Counted from the first letter of the stretch, positions 39,878-49,856 are shown. The stretch: 64,000 bases of DNA from Pseudomonadota bacterium (GCA_021783695.1 JAJXTO010000001.1:84068-148067); one strand, 5' to 3'. The notes: generated by a model not told the origin, from the letters alone. Numbers and translations are program-made.

Positions 39878-39889
39878 GGCCTGCGCAGA

Positions 39890-41575
39890 TCAGAGAGCGG
39901 GCAGCAGCGGGATCAGCAGCAGCCACAGATGCGGATACCGCGCAGGCACCTCGATGACCTGCACGACTGGCGGACCCTGGGTGCCATCGCTGTCGTCCAC
40001 CAGGCGCGCGCCCAGATAGCGCTTGCCCGAGGACGGGCGCGGCAGGGTGAGCGCACCGCCGGCGCTCTGCACTTGCGCGAGCGCGGGTTGAAGATTGGCG
40101 TTGTCCGACAGAGTGAGCGCGTAATACTGCCCGGCAGGCGCGGAGGGCAACTCGATCATCAGGTGGTCGGCATCGAATCGCATCGCCGCCTTGGACAGAT
40201 CGGCCGGGCCAGGGCCGGGCACATACTTGAAGGCCTGCGGCTTGCTCCACGGGCCCTGATGCCCCTGCGCATCGACGCTGGCCGCGCGCCAGAACAAGGT
40301 GCCGGCGGGCAGATCGGCGGTCGGCGCCCAGTGCGTGCCTTGGGCCTGCACGTCAAACAGGGGATGGGTGAAATCGGCGGTCGCAGCCAGTTGCACATGC
40401 GTGCGCGCCACATCGAGCACCGCCGACCAGTTCAGCGCCGGGCGCGGGACCCGCACGGTTGCGCCCGCCGCCGGGGCAATGCCCATTGGAAAGAAGGGCC
40501 GGGCGAACACCGTGAAGGCGTGCGTGGCGTCGAGACCCTGCAAGCCATTGCCATCGACCGCGCGCAGACGCAGCACATAGCGCCCGTTGGGCAGATCAGC
40601 GAAGTTGAGCGTCCTGCCGCTGGCGGTCTTCTGCAACAGCACATGCGCCGGATCGCTCTCGGCCAGAACCTGCCCGAACCACGACGCGGCGCCTGCCTGC
40701 TCGGGCAGCGGAAAACGCAGCGGCAATTGCTCGGACAAGGTCGGCATGGCCGAGACATCCGGCGCTGCGAGCAGCCGCACCGGCGGCAGCGGCACTTGCC
40801 CGGCGCGCGCCAAAGATCCCATCTCGGCAGCCACCCGCACCTGCGCGCCCTGGGCCTGCAGATCCACCGCGCCGGCCAGGGTTTCCTCCCGCGTAGCGTC
40901 GGCGGCGGCGTTGACGCGGAACTGGGTGCCGCGCACCACCGCCTGGGCGGACGGCGTGAGAATGCGCAGGTTCTGGTTCGGCAAGTGTTTGGGGTTGTCG
41001 CGGATTTCCATCTGGCCTTGTTGCAGGCGTAGCCGCGTGTCGGCCATCAGGCCGTTGGCATAGAGACTGAGCGTGTCCAGCGACAGCATGCTGCCGGGCT
41101 GCAAGGCCAGGCGAGTGCCGTTGGCCAGTTCGATGAGTGCGCTGCCACCCTCGGGAACCTGCACCTGCGCGCCAGCCGCCAGAGCCTGACCCGGCTTGGC
41201 CGCCCGCCAATCCTCGCTGGCCTGCGCCCGCCAGCGCACCGCGCCAAAAGCCTGTACCAACTGTGCGGAAGACGGCTGCTGGAGCAGCAGGCTGGCAGGA
41301 AACAACAGCACCGTGCCCGGTGGAATCCGCCGTGGATTGACAACGTGGTTGTCACGCTGGACCAGCGGCCACTGCGCCGGGTCGCGCAGGTAGCGCTGCC
41401 CCAGTGCGATCAGGGTGTCGCCGGGACGGACGGTGTATTGCCAGGACGGGGAGGCATCGGCATCCGCCTTCAGCGGCACGGCCTGCGTCTGCGCCAGGCA
41501 AGGGTTGAGTGCAAGGAACGACGCGGCAAGCAGCAGCGCTCGAAGTCGCAAAGGCAAGGCAATGAGAGCACGCAT
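39890..41575 (-). CDS. Secreted LysM-FecR domain protein
   Basis: A 561-residue protein with a signal peptide (LRALLLAASFLALNPCLAQ; start 41575 preferred because it places the signal at the N-terminus). A LysM peptidoglycan-binding domain follows at about 46-95 (YTVRPGDTLIALGQRYL ... NPRRIPPGTVLLFP), then a FecR domain at about 103-230 (FGAVRWRAQ, GSALIELANGTRLALQPGS, AVVRGTQFRV). Fibronectin-like repeats and a short hydrophobic C-terminus (LWLLLIPLLPAL) complete it. FecR normally pairs with an ECF sigma factor; none is present, and the neighbours are a CHASE2 kinase and a response regulator. It may modulate the kinase at the cell wall (inference). Confidence 0.85.
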   Translation of the reverse strand: MRALIALPLRLRALLLAASFLALNPCLAQTQAVPLKADADASPSWQYTVRPGDTLIALGQRYLRDPAQWPLVQRDNHVVNPRRIPPGTVLLFPASLLLQQPSSAQLVQAFGAVRWRAQASEDWRAAKPGQALAAGAQVQVPEGGSALIELANGTRLALQPGSMLSLDTLSLYANGLMADTRLRLQQGQMEIRDNPKHLPNQNLRILTPSAQAVVRGTQFRVNAAADATREETLAGAVDLQAQGAQVRVAAEMGSLARAGQVPLPPVRLLAAPDVSAMPTLSEQLPLRFPLPEQAGAASWFGQVLAESDPAHVLLQKTASGRTLNFADLPNGRYVLRLRAVDGNGLQGLDATHAFTVFARPFFPMGIAPAAGATVRVPRPALNWSAVLDVARTHVQLAATADFTHPLFDVQAQGTHWAPTADLPAGTLFWRAASVDAQGHQGPWSKPQAFKYVPGPGPADLSKAAMRFDADHLMIELPSAPAGQYYALTLSDNANLQPALAQVQSAGGALTLPRPSSGKRYLGARLVDDSDGTQGPPVVQVIEVPARYPHLWLLLIPLLPAL

Positions 41576-41736
41576 GGATCGTGTTTGGTCAGGTTGGCCG
41601 CAGCGGCGCCATTGCGGGTTGGGCAGACTCAGCATCCAGCGTGGCCTTGCAGGCGCGCGCTGCAGCAAATCGGCATTGTCGGCCACGCAGACAGGCGTCG
41701 AAACCGGCCTCAACCCGCAGGGCGCGAGCCTCTGGA

Positions 41737-42507
41737 TCAGTCGTCAAGCTCAGGCGGCATGGTCGGCGGCCCTTCGTCTGGGCTGCGCGCGCGCTCCAGG
41801 CGGTAGCCACGCCCGTAGACCGACACCAGCCGCCAGCCGGATTCGGGCTGCAAACCCAGCTTGCGCCGCAGCGCGCTGACATGCACGTCCACCGTGCGGG
41901 TTTCCACCTCGGGGCGCAAGCCCCAGATGGTCTGGATGAGAAAATCGCGGGTGAGCAGCCGGTTGACGTTCTGAAAAAAATGCAGCGCCAGATCGGTTTC
42001 ACGATCGGTCAGATCGACCCGCACACCCTGCACAAAAATCTGCCGCCGCGAACAGTCCGCCTCGATGTCGCCCAGGCGCAGCCGCGCGCTCGGCTGCGCC
42101 GTGCCGGAGCGCCGCAGCACCGCCTGCAGCCGCGCCAGCAGCACCGGACGGGACAAGGGCTTGACCAGATAGTCATCCGCCCCCGACTCCAGCGCCTGAA
42201 CCACGTCAGACTCGGCATTGCGTCCGGTGAGGAAAATGACCGGCGGCACATGCGCCCCCAGTTGCAGACGCAGGCGGCACAGCACATCCGGCCCGCTGAG
42301 GCCGGGCAGCATCCAGTCGAGCAGGCAGGCGTCTGCGCCGCCACGCTCGACGGCACGCGCGAATTCCTGACCCTCTGTGTAATGCTGCACGTCGTAACCG
42401 GCCTCACGCAGCCAGCCGCACACCTCTTGCGCAAGAAGTAAGTCGTCTTCGAGATACGCGATCCGCAGCGCGGTGTGGGGTGGCACGGTTGAATTGAAAT
42501 ACGTCAT
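41737..42507 (-). CDS. OmpR/PhoB-family response regulator
   Basis: A 256-residue two-component regulator. The receiver domain has the acidic pair in YLEDD (about 20-22), phospho-acceptor Asp64 (CLLDWMLPG) and the conserved Lys in YLVKPL. The C-terminal winged helix (about 140-240) ends with VDVHVSALRRKLG and RGYRLE. It is the first gene of the operon with the LysM-FecR protein and CHASE2 kinase, its probable partner. A direct repeat that could be its own operator lies just upstream (42571-42598). The final 14 residues are a Pro/Glu/Asp-rich tail. Confidence 0.93.
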   Translation of the reverse strand: MTYFNSTVPPHTALRIAYLEDDLLLAQEVCGWLREAGYDVQHYTEGQEFARAVERGGADACLLDWMLPGLSGPDVLCRLRLQLGAHVPPVIFLTGRNAESDVVQALESGADDYLVKPLSRPVLLARLQAVLRRSGTAQPSARLRLGDIEADCSRRQIFVQGVRVDLTDRETDLALHFFQNVNRLLTRDFLIQTIWGLRPEVETRTVDVHVSALRRKLGLQPESGWRLVSVYGRGYRLERARSPDEGPPTMPPELDD

Positions 42508-42835
42508 GCGACAAGGCCATGGTGAGCGAGAAGCGAGCGGTGTATGCCTGAAGTAGCGCGCTTACACCCAAACAAGCGCAAACGACGAACAAGCGCAACG
42601 TCTTATGGCAAAACTGTGCGAATCTTCACGCCGTGCAAGGAAACGTGCAAGTACTGTGATTGGCGCTTTACAAAGTTCGTGCAGCAAATCAACGATGCGC
42701 AAGTATCAGGTTCAGTTTTTCTGATCTTCCACTTTTGCGATGTCACAAAGCCGCCTGCAAGGGTTGGGCTTCCATCCGAATCCGCTGACCAATGACTCTG
42801 GCGCACAGGTTTTCAAATGGGAGAAACAGGCCTGC
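42508..42835. other. Divergent intergenic region with direct repeats
   Basis: 328 bp between the response regulator (minus) and tamA (plus). No credible gene is seen, although an open frame extends the tamA reading frame upstream to 42740. Two identical 11-bp direct repeats lie at 42571-42581 and 42588-42598. The part from about 42600 to 42760 is less GC-rich and is the likely promoter area. Confidence 0.5.
42571..42598. promoter_or_regulatory. Direct-repeat candidate operator
   Basis: AACAAGCGCAA occurs at 42571-42581 and again at 42588-42598, a 17-bp period, 64 bp upstream of the response regulator start. Tandem direct repeats are the normal binding mode of OmpR/PhoB-type regulators, though their usual period is 10-11 bp. 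Confidence 0.4.
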
Positions 42836-44776
42836 ATGAATAATGGCGCCATGCATGGAAAGCCCGACGAATCGAGCCGCCCCGAGGGAGCCGTCCCCAC
42901 CCCGGCCGTCCCGAGCAGGAGGCAGGCAGTGAGCGCACCTCCTGCTCGGCCCGGGGCCGCTTGGCCGAAGCAGGCGCAGGCCGCGCTGCGCGCCCTGGCC
43001 TGCGCCGGCCTGCTGGGAGGGTCCAGTCTGCTGGTTTTGCCGCACACCGCGGTGGCGGCAGATGCGTCCGCGCCGAGCCCGGGCGCCGCCGCGCCAGCGC
43101 AAAAGCCGCTCTACAACGTGGAACTCGACGCGCCCAAAGACCTGCAAACCCTTCTGACGGCCAATCTCGATCTGTTGCGCTGGCGCGACTTTCCGGGGCT
43201 GCCGCGCGACCAGATCGAGCGCCTGGCCGAGGAGGCCCCGGCGCAGGCGCAGCGCCTGCTTGCGGCCGAGGGCTATTTTTCACCGCAGATCCGGGTGCGG
43301 ATCGACTGCCCCGATGCTGCGCCGATCACGGTCGTGCTCAGTGTGACGCCGGGCGAGCCGACGCTGGTGCAGACGGTCGATCTGCAGGTTGCCGGTCCGG
43401 ATGGCAAGCCGGATGCCGCGCTGAGCGAGCGCCTGTCGCGCACCTGGGCGCTCAAGCCGGGCGCCGTGTTCCGCGACGCGGAGTGGGAGGCGGCCAAGTC
43501 GAAGGCGCTGTCGGCCCTGCTCGCCGGGCGCTGGCCTGCGGCGCGGCTGGTGGACAGCCGCGCCGCCATCGACCCGGCCACCCGCCAGGCCAGGCTGGAA
43601 TTGCGGCTGGACACCGGCGCGCCCTATGTGTTCGGCGGCCTGAAGATCACCGGGCTGCAACGCTATCCGGCCAGCATCGCCGAGCGCCTGGCGCCGATGC
43701 GGCCGGGCCAGCCCTACTCGCAGAGCGCGCTGCTCGACTATCAGGCCGCACTGCAGAACAGCCCCTATTTCCGCGATGCCCTGGTCGATGCCGACCTGCG
43801 GCAGGCGCAGGGCGACGTGGTGCCGGTGGACGTGCAGGTGAGCGAGAACCGGGCGCAGAAGCTCAGCTTCGGCGTGGGCGTGAGCAGCGACACCGGCCAG
43901 CGGGTGCAGGCCGACTGGCGCGATCTCGATTTTCTCGACCGCGCCTGGCGGCTGTCGAGCAGCATCAAGCTGCAGACCCGCGAGCAGAGCGGCAGCCTGC
44001 GGCTGGCATTTCCGCGCACCGCGCTGGGTTATGAAGACAGCCTCAGTCTGTCGCAGGACCGCACCGACATCTCCGGCCTGACCACGCGCAACTCCAGCAT
44101 CGGCGCGCAGCGCGCGCGCACCCGCCGCAACATCGACACCGCACTGGCGGTGCAATATCAGGCGGAAAGTCTGCAGCCCCTGGGGGCGGCCTCCAGCGCA
44201 TTGCATGCGCTGAGCCTGAACTACAGCTGGACGCGGCGCGACATCAACAGCGTGCTCTACCCCAGCCGCGGCACCCTCATCAATCTGCAGCTCGGTGGCG
44301 CGAGCAAGGCGCTGCTGTCCAGCGCCAATTTCATCCGTCTGTACGCCCGCGGCCTGGGCTATGTGCCGCTGGACCGCAGCAACCAGCTCATCTTCCGCGC
44401 CGAAGCCGGCGCGGTGCTGGCCAATGGCGCCAGCGGCGTTCCGCAGAACTTCCTGTTCCGCGCCGGGGGCGCCAATTCGGTGCGCGGCTACGCCTATCAA
44501 AGCCTGGGACTGATCCAGGGCGACGCCATTGTCGGCGGCCGCTATCTGTTCACCGCCAGCGCCGAATTCGACCACTGGTTCACCCGGCAATGGGGCGGCG
44601 CGGTGTTCTACGACGCGGGCAACGCCGCAGACACCTGGGGCGCACTCAAGCCCGTGCGCGGCTATGGCGCAGGCGTGCGCTGGCGCAGCCCCGTCGGTCT
44701 GGTGTCGATCGATCTCGCCTACGGTCAGGCGGTACACGCCTATCGGCTGAACTTCAACGCGGGGCTGTCGTTCTGA
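42836..44776 (+). CDS. tamA: TamA-type outer-membrane translocation protein
   Basis: An Omp85-family protein that works with TamB in outer-membrane assembly or lipid transport. From the start at 42836 it has 646 residues, with a signal-like segment (ACAGLLGGSSLLVLPHTAVA), three POTRA-type domains (about 85-330) and a C-terminal beta barrel. The barrel contains the Omp85 signature region RAGGANSVRGYAYQSLG and ends in Phe (NAGLSF). The start is uncertain: in-frame ATGs also occur at 42740 and 42851 and none has a strong ribosome-binding site. The stop overlaps the tamB start (TGATG), so the pair is translationally coupled. Confidence 0.9.
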   Translation: MNNGAMHGKPDESSRPEGAVPTPAVPSRRQAVSAPPARPGAAWPKQAQAALRALACAGLLGGSSLLVLPHTAVAADASAPSPGAAAPAQKPLYNVELDAPKDLQTLLTANLDLLRWRDFPGLPRDQIERLAEEAPAQAQRLLAAEGYFSPQIRVRIDCPDAAPITVVLSVTPGEPTLVQTVDLQVAGPDGKPDAALSERLSRTWALKPGAVFRDAEWEAAKSKALSALLAGRWPAARLVDSRAAIDPATRQARLELRLDTGAPYVFGGLKITGLQRYPASIAERLAPMRPGQPYSQSALLDYQAALQNSPYFRDALVDADLRQAQGDVVPVDVQVSENRAQKLSFGVGVSSDTGQRVQADWRDLDFLDRAWRLSSSIKLQTREQSGSLRLAFPRTALGYEDSLSLSQDRTDISGLTTRNSSIGAQRARTRRNIDTALAVQYQAESLQPLGAASSALHALSLNYSWTRRDINSVLYPSRGTLINLQLGGASKALLSSANFIRLYARGLGYVPLDRSNQLIFRAEAGAVLANGASGVPQNFLFRAGGANSVRGYAYQSLGLIQGDAIVGGRYLFTASAEFDHWFTRQWGGAVFYDAGNAADTWGALKPVRGYGAGVRWRSPVGLVSIDLAYGQAVHAYRLNFNAGLSF

Positions 44777-47700
44777 TGGAGCCGATCACACCGCCCCCGC
44801 CGCCGGGCCACCTCAAGGCGGGCGCCGCCCCCTCGGGAGGCAGCGCCCGCCGCGGGCTGCGGCGTTTGGGCTGGACGCTGGCTGCGGTGGGCGCCGTGCT
44901 GCTGGCGGCTGCGGGCGCAATCGCCTGGCTGGGCAGCGCGAGCGGACTGCAATGGCTGGCGGCGCGCACGCCGCAGCAGATCGGCTCCACGCAGATTGCC
45001 GTGCAGGACGTGCGCGGCAGCGCCTGGAGCGCGGTGCGCATCGGCCGCCTGCAGATCACCACGCCAGGCACCACCCTCACCCTGCTGGATGCCCAGTTGC
45101 GCTGGACGCCGGCGGCGCTGTGGCAACGCCGCCTGCACATCCAGAACCTGAGCGCGCAGGAGATCGACATCGTGCAGACCCACCCGGCCCCGGCGGGCGG
45201 GCCGCCGCAACTGCCGGCCAGCCTGCGCCTGCCGCTGCACATCGCCATCGACCGCTTCGCCATCGGCGCGCTGCGCCTGGGCCCGCCCGGCAAGCTGCAG
45301 GACTATGGCGGCATGAACGGCCAATTGCTTTACGCGCAAGGCCGCTACCGCGCGCAGCTCAGTGCCGCCACGCCGTGGGCCAGGGCGCAACTGCAGGCCA
45401 CACTCGGCGACACCGCGCCCTACGCGCTGCAGGCCACGCTGAACGCCACGCACGTCGGCCTGCCGGGCAAGGCTGCGGCCCGTGATGCCGCCATGCTGCA
45501 GGCCAGCGGCTCGCTGCGCGACATCACCCTCGGCGGCACCTTGCACATGGACGCCGCCAGCGCCCGGTTGCAGGCCCGCCTCACCCCGTTCGACGCCACA
45601 CCGCTGCGCAGCGCCCAACTGCGCTCCACCGCGCTCGACCCCGCCGCCTTCAACCCCGCGCTGCCCCGGGCCGCACTGGATGTGCAGTTCGATCTCGGGC
45701 CGTCGAGCGCGCAACGGCTGCAGGGCCAGCTCAGCGTGCGCAACACCCAGCCCGGCCCCATCGACCAGCGCCGCCTGCCTTTGCGCAGCCTGCAGGCCAC
45801 GCTGGACGGAGATGCGCGGCACGCCACCGCGCGCGATCTGGTCATCGACCTCGGCGCCGGCGGCCAACTGCAGGGCACACTCGTCTGGACCCGGCCCACC
45901 CTGCGGGCCCGGCTGCAGGCCAGCGGGCTCGACGCCCGCGCACTCGACCGCCAGCTTGCCAGCACCCGCCTGTCCGGGCCGATCACGCTCGACGCATCAG
46001 GGCAGCGGCAAAGCGCGCAGATCGCACTCGCCCAGCCCGGCTGGGAGCTGCGGCTCGATGCCGCGCGCAGCGGCGACAGCCTGCGCATCGACCGTCTGCT
46101 GCTGTCCGCACTGGGCGGGCGGCTCGACGCCAGCGGCACCCTGTCCACCACCGGGGCGCAGCCCTTCGACCTGCGCGCCCGCCTGCGCCAGTTCAACCCG
46201 GCGCATTTTGGCAACTATCCCGTCGCCACGCTGAATGCAGACCTCACGGCCAAGGGCACGGTGCAGCAGCGCAGCGCCCAGCTCGCGCTCGCGCTCGAAC
46301 CTAGCGTGTGGCGTGGCCACACCTTCACCGGTCATGCCCGGCTGGCGCTCACTGCGCAGCGCCTGTGGGACGTGGACGCCGCGCTGCGCCTGGGCGACAA
46401 CCAGCTCGTTGCGCAGGGCGCTTTTGGCCAGTCGCGCGACACCCTGCAATGGACGCTCGAAGCACCGGCGCTGACGCAGATCGACCCGGGCCTGCAAGGC
46501 AGCCTCCAGGCGCAGGGGCAGTTGCGTGGCGGGCTGCAGGCGCCCTCCGGCACGGTGGTCATTCAGGCGGATGAACTGCGCTGGAGCGGGCAGCTTGCAC
46601 TGCATCATCTCAGCGCCGAGAGCAATTTCAGCACCGGCGTCGCGCCCGCGGGCCAGACCGCGCCACAGCTCGCCGCGCTGCTCGACCGTCTCGCCGGGTC
46701 GCTCAGCCTCGACCTCGACGGACTGCAATGGACGCAGGGCGCGCAATCGGTGCAGATCGGCACGCTGCAGGCCAAGGCGCAGACCAGCGCCGGGCTGCGC
46801 GGCCAGCTGCATCTGGCCGCGCGTTTGCAGAATCTGCAGGCCGACGGGCAGCGGCTGGCCGCCGCCTCACTGCAGATCGACGGCACCCGTGCGCGGCACG
46901 CCATTGCACTGGACGCGCAGGGACGGTGGCAGCGCAGCGGCGCTGACGCCACGTCCGCGAGCACCGTGCCCATCGACCTCAAGCTGCGCGCCGACGGCGG
47001 CTGGCTGGGCGCGCAACAGGGCTGGCGCGGCCAGATCACCACGCTGGACAACAGCGGCCGGGTGGCGCTGCGTCTGCAAGCCCCGGCCGCGCTCGACCTG
47101 GCGTTCCGCCCGCTGCGGCTGCAGCTCCGGCATGCGGCGGTCACGCTCCAGGCCGGGCGCATCGACCTCGCCAGCCTGGACATCGCTCCGGGCCAACTGC
47201 AGACGCAGGGGCAGCTCAAAGCCGTGAACACCGCCGATCTGCTGGCGCTGGGCGGCATCAATCCCGCCAGAATGCGCAACACCCTGGTGCTGTCGGGCGA
47301 CTGGCGGATCGACGCGGGCGCGCAGGTCAACGGCCACCTGCACCTGCAGCGCGACGGCGGTGACATCGCGCTGCAGCTTGCCACGCCCCCCGCCGCGCAG
47401 GTGGGCAGCGTGACCGTTGCGCCCAATTGCGCCGCCAGCTTCGGCCCGTCGCGGTCGCGCGGTGGATTCATGCCGCTGGACATCGGCCAACTGGTGCTCG
47501 ACATCACCGCAAAAGACAGCCGCCTGCACGCACAGGCGGTGGTGCAAACCGCCATGGGCACCGCGCAGGCCAGCGGCGATGTCGCGCTCTCCCGGCGCGG
47601 CGCGCTCTGGGGTGTGGCGGGCGACGCTCCGCTGCGACTCGACGCCGGAGCCGACATGCCAAGCCTGGCCTGGGCCGCGCCGCTGATCGGCTTTGACTAC

Positions 47701-48936
47701 CGCGCAGAAGGCCGACTGCAACTTGCGGTGCAGGGCCGCGGCACCCTTGTCAATCCGCAGTTCAGCGGCACGCTCGACGGCAAGGCCCTGCGCCTGGCCT
47801 GGCCGGCGCAGGGCGTCGATCTGAAGGACGGCGTGCTGCGCGCCCATTTCACCGGCGACCGCCTGCAACTCGACCAGCTCGCACTGCGCGGCGGCAGTGG
47901 CCTGCTCACCGCCACCGGGGATGCCCGTCTGCAGAACGGCCTGCCGCGCGCCACACTCGATCTCAAGGCCGCCCGGCTGCAGGTGCTCAACCGCCCCGAC
48001 CGCCAGCTCGTGCTCAGCGGCAGCGCGCAAGCCCGGCTGGCCGACAAGGTGCTGGCCATCACCACCGACCTCACCGCCGACCGCGCCGACATCGCCCTGC
48101 CGCGCAGCAGCGGCCCCACCCTGAGCAGCGACGTGGTCATCGAAGGCCGCGCGCCAGCCCCGGCAGCCACGCCCGCGGCGGCCATGCCCCGCGCCGTGCG
48201 CTTCGATGGCCAGTTCAACCTCGGCTCCAATTTCCATCTCTACGGCCAGGGGCTCGACGCCATGCTGGGAGGCAGCGTGCGCGTGCGCGCCGACAAGGGC
48301 GCCGCGCCCACGGCCACCGGCAGCATCGAACTGGTCAAGGGCGAGTACACCGCCTACGGCCAGCAGTTGCAGGTGACGCAGGGCCGCATCAACTTCGTCG
48401 GCCCGGCGGACAACCCCGGCATCAACATCACCGCCACCCGGCCCAACCTGCCCACCGGCATCAGCGTGGGGGTGACCATCACCGGCAGCGCGCGCCAGCC
48501 CGTGGTCAAGCTCAGCTCCACCCCGGCCATGCCCGACACCGAAATCCTGTCGTGGCTGGTGCTGGGCCAGCCGCTCGATCAGGTCGGCGCCGCCGACATC
48601 GGCCTGCTGCAAACCGCCGCGGCCGCACTGCTCGGCCCAGGCGACGGCGCGCCGCTGCAGACCCGCCTGGCGCATGCCGTGGGGCTGGACAGCATCAACG
48701 TGCAAAGCGCCGCCAGCACCAACGGCACCACGACCAATGCCGCCGGACTGCAGGGCACCATCGTCACCCTGAGCAAACGCCTGTCGTCCAAGACCCTGGT
48801 GAGCTTCTCGCGCGGGCTCGATGGGGTGTCGAGTATTTTCACCATCCAATACCAGCTCACCCGGCGCCTGTCGGTGCAGACCCAGGCCGGCACGGAAAAC
48901 GCCGTGGACCTGTTCTACACCTTCGAGTTTCGGTAA
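44776..48936 (+). CDS. tamB: TamB-type translocation/lipid-transport protein
   Basis: A 1386-residue periplasm-spanning protein. A Pro-rich start (MEPITPPPPPGHL) precedes a single membrane anchor (about 35-55, LAAVGAVLLAAAGAIAWLG), then long beta-helical repeats typical of the AsmA/TamB group. The C-terminal DUF490 domain includes GRINFVGPADNPGINITATR, LSSTPAMPDTEILSWLVLGQ and the final VQTQAGTENAVDLFYTFEFR. It starts inside the tamA stop. TamB is thought to bridge the membranes as a lipid-conducting groove. The length is normal for betaproteobacteria. Confidence 0.93.
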   Translation: MEPITPPPPPGHLKAGAAPSGGSARRGLRRLGWTLAAVGAVLLAAAGAIAWLGSASGLQWLAARTPQQIGSTQIAVQDVRGSAWSAVRIGRLQITTPGTTLTLLDAQLRWTPAALWQRRLHIQNLSAQEIDIVQTHPAPAGGPPQLPASLRLPLHIAIDRFAIGALRLGPPGKLQDYGGMNGQLLYAQGRYRAQLSAATPWARAQLQATLGDTAPYALQATLNATHVGLPGKAAARDAAMLQASGSLRDITLGGTLHMDAASARLQARLTPFDATPLRSAQLRSTALDPAAFNPALPRAALDVQFDLGPSSAQRLQGQLSVRNTQPGPIDQRRLPLRSLQATLDGDARHATARDLVIDLGAGGQLQGTLVWTRPTLRARLQASGLDARALDRQLASTRLSGPITLDASGQRQSAQIALAQPGWELRLDAARSGDSLRIDRLLLSALGGRLDASGTLSTTGAQPFDLRARLRQFNPAHFGNYPVATLNADLTAKGTVQQRSAQLALALEPSVWRGHTFTGHARLALTAQRLWDVDAALRLGDNQLVAQGAFGQSRDTLQWTLEAPALTQIDPGLQGSLQAQGQLRGGLQAPSGTVVIQADELRWSGQLALHHLSAESNFSTGVAPAGQTAPQLAALLDRLAGSLSLDLDGLQWTQGAQSVQIGTLQAKAQTSAGLRGQLHLAARLQNLQADGQRLAAASLQIDGTRARHAIALDAQGRWQRSGADATSASTVPIDLKLRADGGWLGAQQGWRGQITTLDNSGRVALRLQAPAALDLAFRPLRLQLRHAAVTLQAGRIDLASLDIAPGQLQTQGQLKAVNTADLLALGGINPARMRNTLVLSGDWRIDAGAQVNGHLHLQRDGGDIALQLATPPAAQVGSVTVAPNCAASFGPSRSRGGFMPLDIGQLVLDITAKDSRLHAQAVVQTAMGTAQASGDVALSRRGALWGVAGDAPLRLDAGADMPSLAWAAPLIGFDYRAEGRLQLAVQGRGTLVNPQFSGTLDGKALRLAWPAQGVDLKDGVLRAHFTGDRLQLDQLALRGGSGLLTATGDARLQNGLPRATLDLKAARLQVLNRPDRQLVLSGSAQARLADKVLAITTDLTADRADIALPRSSGPTLSSDVVIEGRAPAPAATPAAAMPRAVRFDGQFNLGSNFHLYGQGLDAMLGGSVRVRADKGAAPTATGSIELVKGEYTAYGQQLQVTQGRINFVGPADNPGINITATRPNLPTGISVGVTITGSARQPVVKLSSTPAMPDTEILSWLVLGQPLDQVGAADIGLLQTAAAALLGPGDGAPLQTRLAHAVGLDSINVQSAASTNGTTTNAAGLQGTIVTLSKRLSSKTLVSFSRGLDGVSSIFTIQYQLTRRLSVQTQAGTENAVDLFYTFEFR

Positions 48937-49006
48937 GACACCGGGAACCCGCGGGTCGCGGTGCGCTCCTATCATGCACGCTTCCTGGCCCTGGTGAGCA
49001 TCCGTC

Positions 49007-49798
49007 ATGGCGACCAAACCCCTGAAAATCGGCATTTCCGCGCGCATCGACCACCCCCAGCCGGGCCAGGCCGGGCTGCGCAGCAAAACCCTGCAATACC
49101 TCGAACAGTCGGTGGCGCACTGGGCCATGTCGCGCGATGTGCTGGTGTTCATGGTGCCCACCGTGGCCACCGGCAGCGGGCTGGTGCGCAGCAACATCCG
49201 GCTGAGCGACTATGCCGACGCGCTCGACGGCCTCATCCTGCAGGGCGGCGCCGACATGAGCCCGCACAGCTATGGCGAAGATCCGCTCAAGCCCGAGTGG
49301 GCGGGCGATCCGGCGCGCGACGGCTACGAGATGGAGCTGCTCCACGAATTCATCGAGGTGCGCAAACCCGTGCTCGGCATCTGCCGCGGCGCGCAGCTCA
49401 TCAATGTCGCCATGGGCGGCACGCTCTACCAGGATCTGCCCACGCAATTCACCGCCAGCCAGACCCAGCACCTCAGCGACAGTTACGACCGCCATTCCCA
49501 TCCGGTGCGCTTCACCGAAGGCGGTCTGCTGGCGCGGCTCTACCCCGAGGTCGACCCAGCCACACTCCATATCGTGTCGGTGCATCACCAGGCGGTGCGC
49601 ACACTGGGCCGCGATCTGGTGGTGGACGCCATCAGCCCCGAAGACGGCCTTCCCGAGGCCATTCGCGGCACCGGCCGCAACTTTCTGCTGGGCCTGCAGT
49701 GGCACCCGGAATTCCACCATCCGTCCAACCCCGAACTGCTCGACTGCACCCCCATCCTCGACGAGTTCCTGCGCAACGTGCGCAAGCGCCGCTGGTAG
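49007..49798 (+). CDS. Class I glutamine amidotransferase-like gamma-glutamyl hydrolase (PuuD type)
   Basis: A 263-residue hydrolase of the peptidase C26 family. The nucleophile Cys126 sits in LGICRGAQL, and the His-Glu pair in LQWHPEF. The GGADMSPHSYGED block near 80-92 is typical of gamma-glutamyl-GABA hydrolase (PuuD) and related proteins. No other putrescine-degradation gene is nearby, so the substrate is uncertain. It starts 70 bp after tamB and ends at a strong terminator. Confidence 0.87.
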   Translation: MATKPLKIGISARIDHPQPGQAGLRSKTLQYLEQSVAHWAMSRDVLVFMVPTVATGSGLVRSNIRLSDYADALDGLILQGGADMSPHSYGEDPLKPEWAGDPARDGYEMELLHEFIEVRKPVLGICRGAQLINVAMGGTLYQDLPTQFTASQTQHLSDSYDRHSHPVRFTEGGLLARLYPEVDPATLHIVSVHHQAVRTLGRDLVVDAISPEDGLPEAIRGTGRNFLLGLQWHPEFHHPSNPELLDCTPILDEFLRNVRKRRW

Positions 49799-49822
49799 GC
49801 TCCCTCCGGGTTCTCCGGGCGG

Positions 49823-49856
49823 AAAAAAGCCGCTGTCAATCGACGGCGGCTTTTTT
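49823..49856. terminator. Bidirectional rho-independent terminator
   Basis: AAAAAAGCCGC and GCGGCTTTTTT form an 11-bp stem that continues inward (CTGTC/GACG, one G-T pair) to an AATC loop. It lies between the convergent PuuD-type and cytochrome peroxidase genes and has A and T runs for both directions. Confidence 0.88.

Noticed and set aside
46867-49197. 776-codon minus-strand open frame across tamB
   Set aside because: It lies opposite the conserved DUF490 end of tamB and has no recognisable domain.
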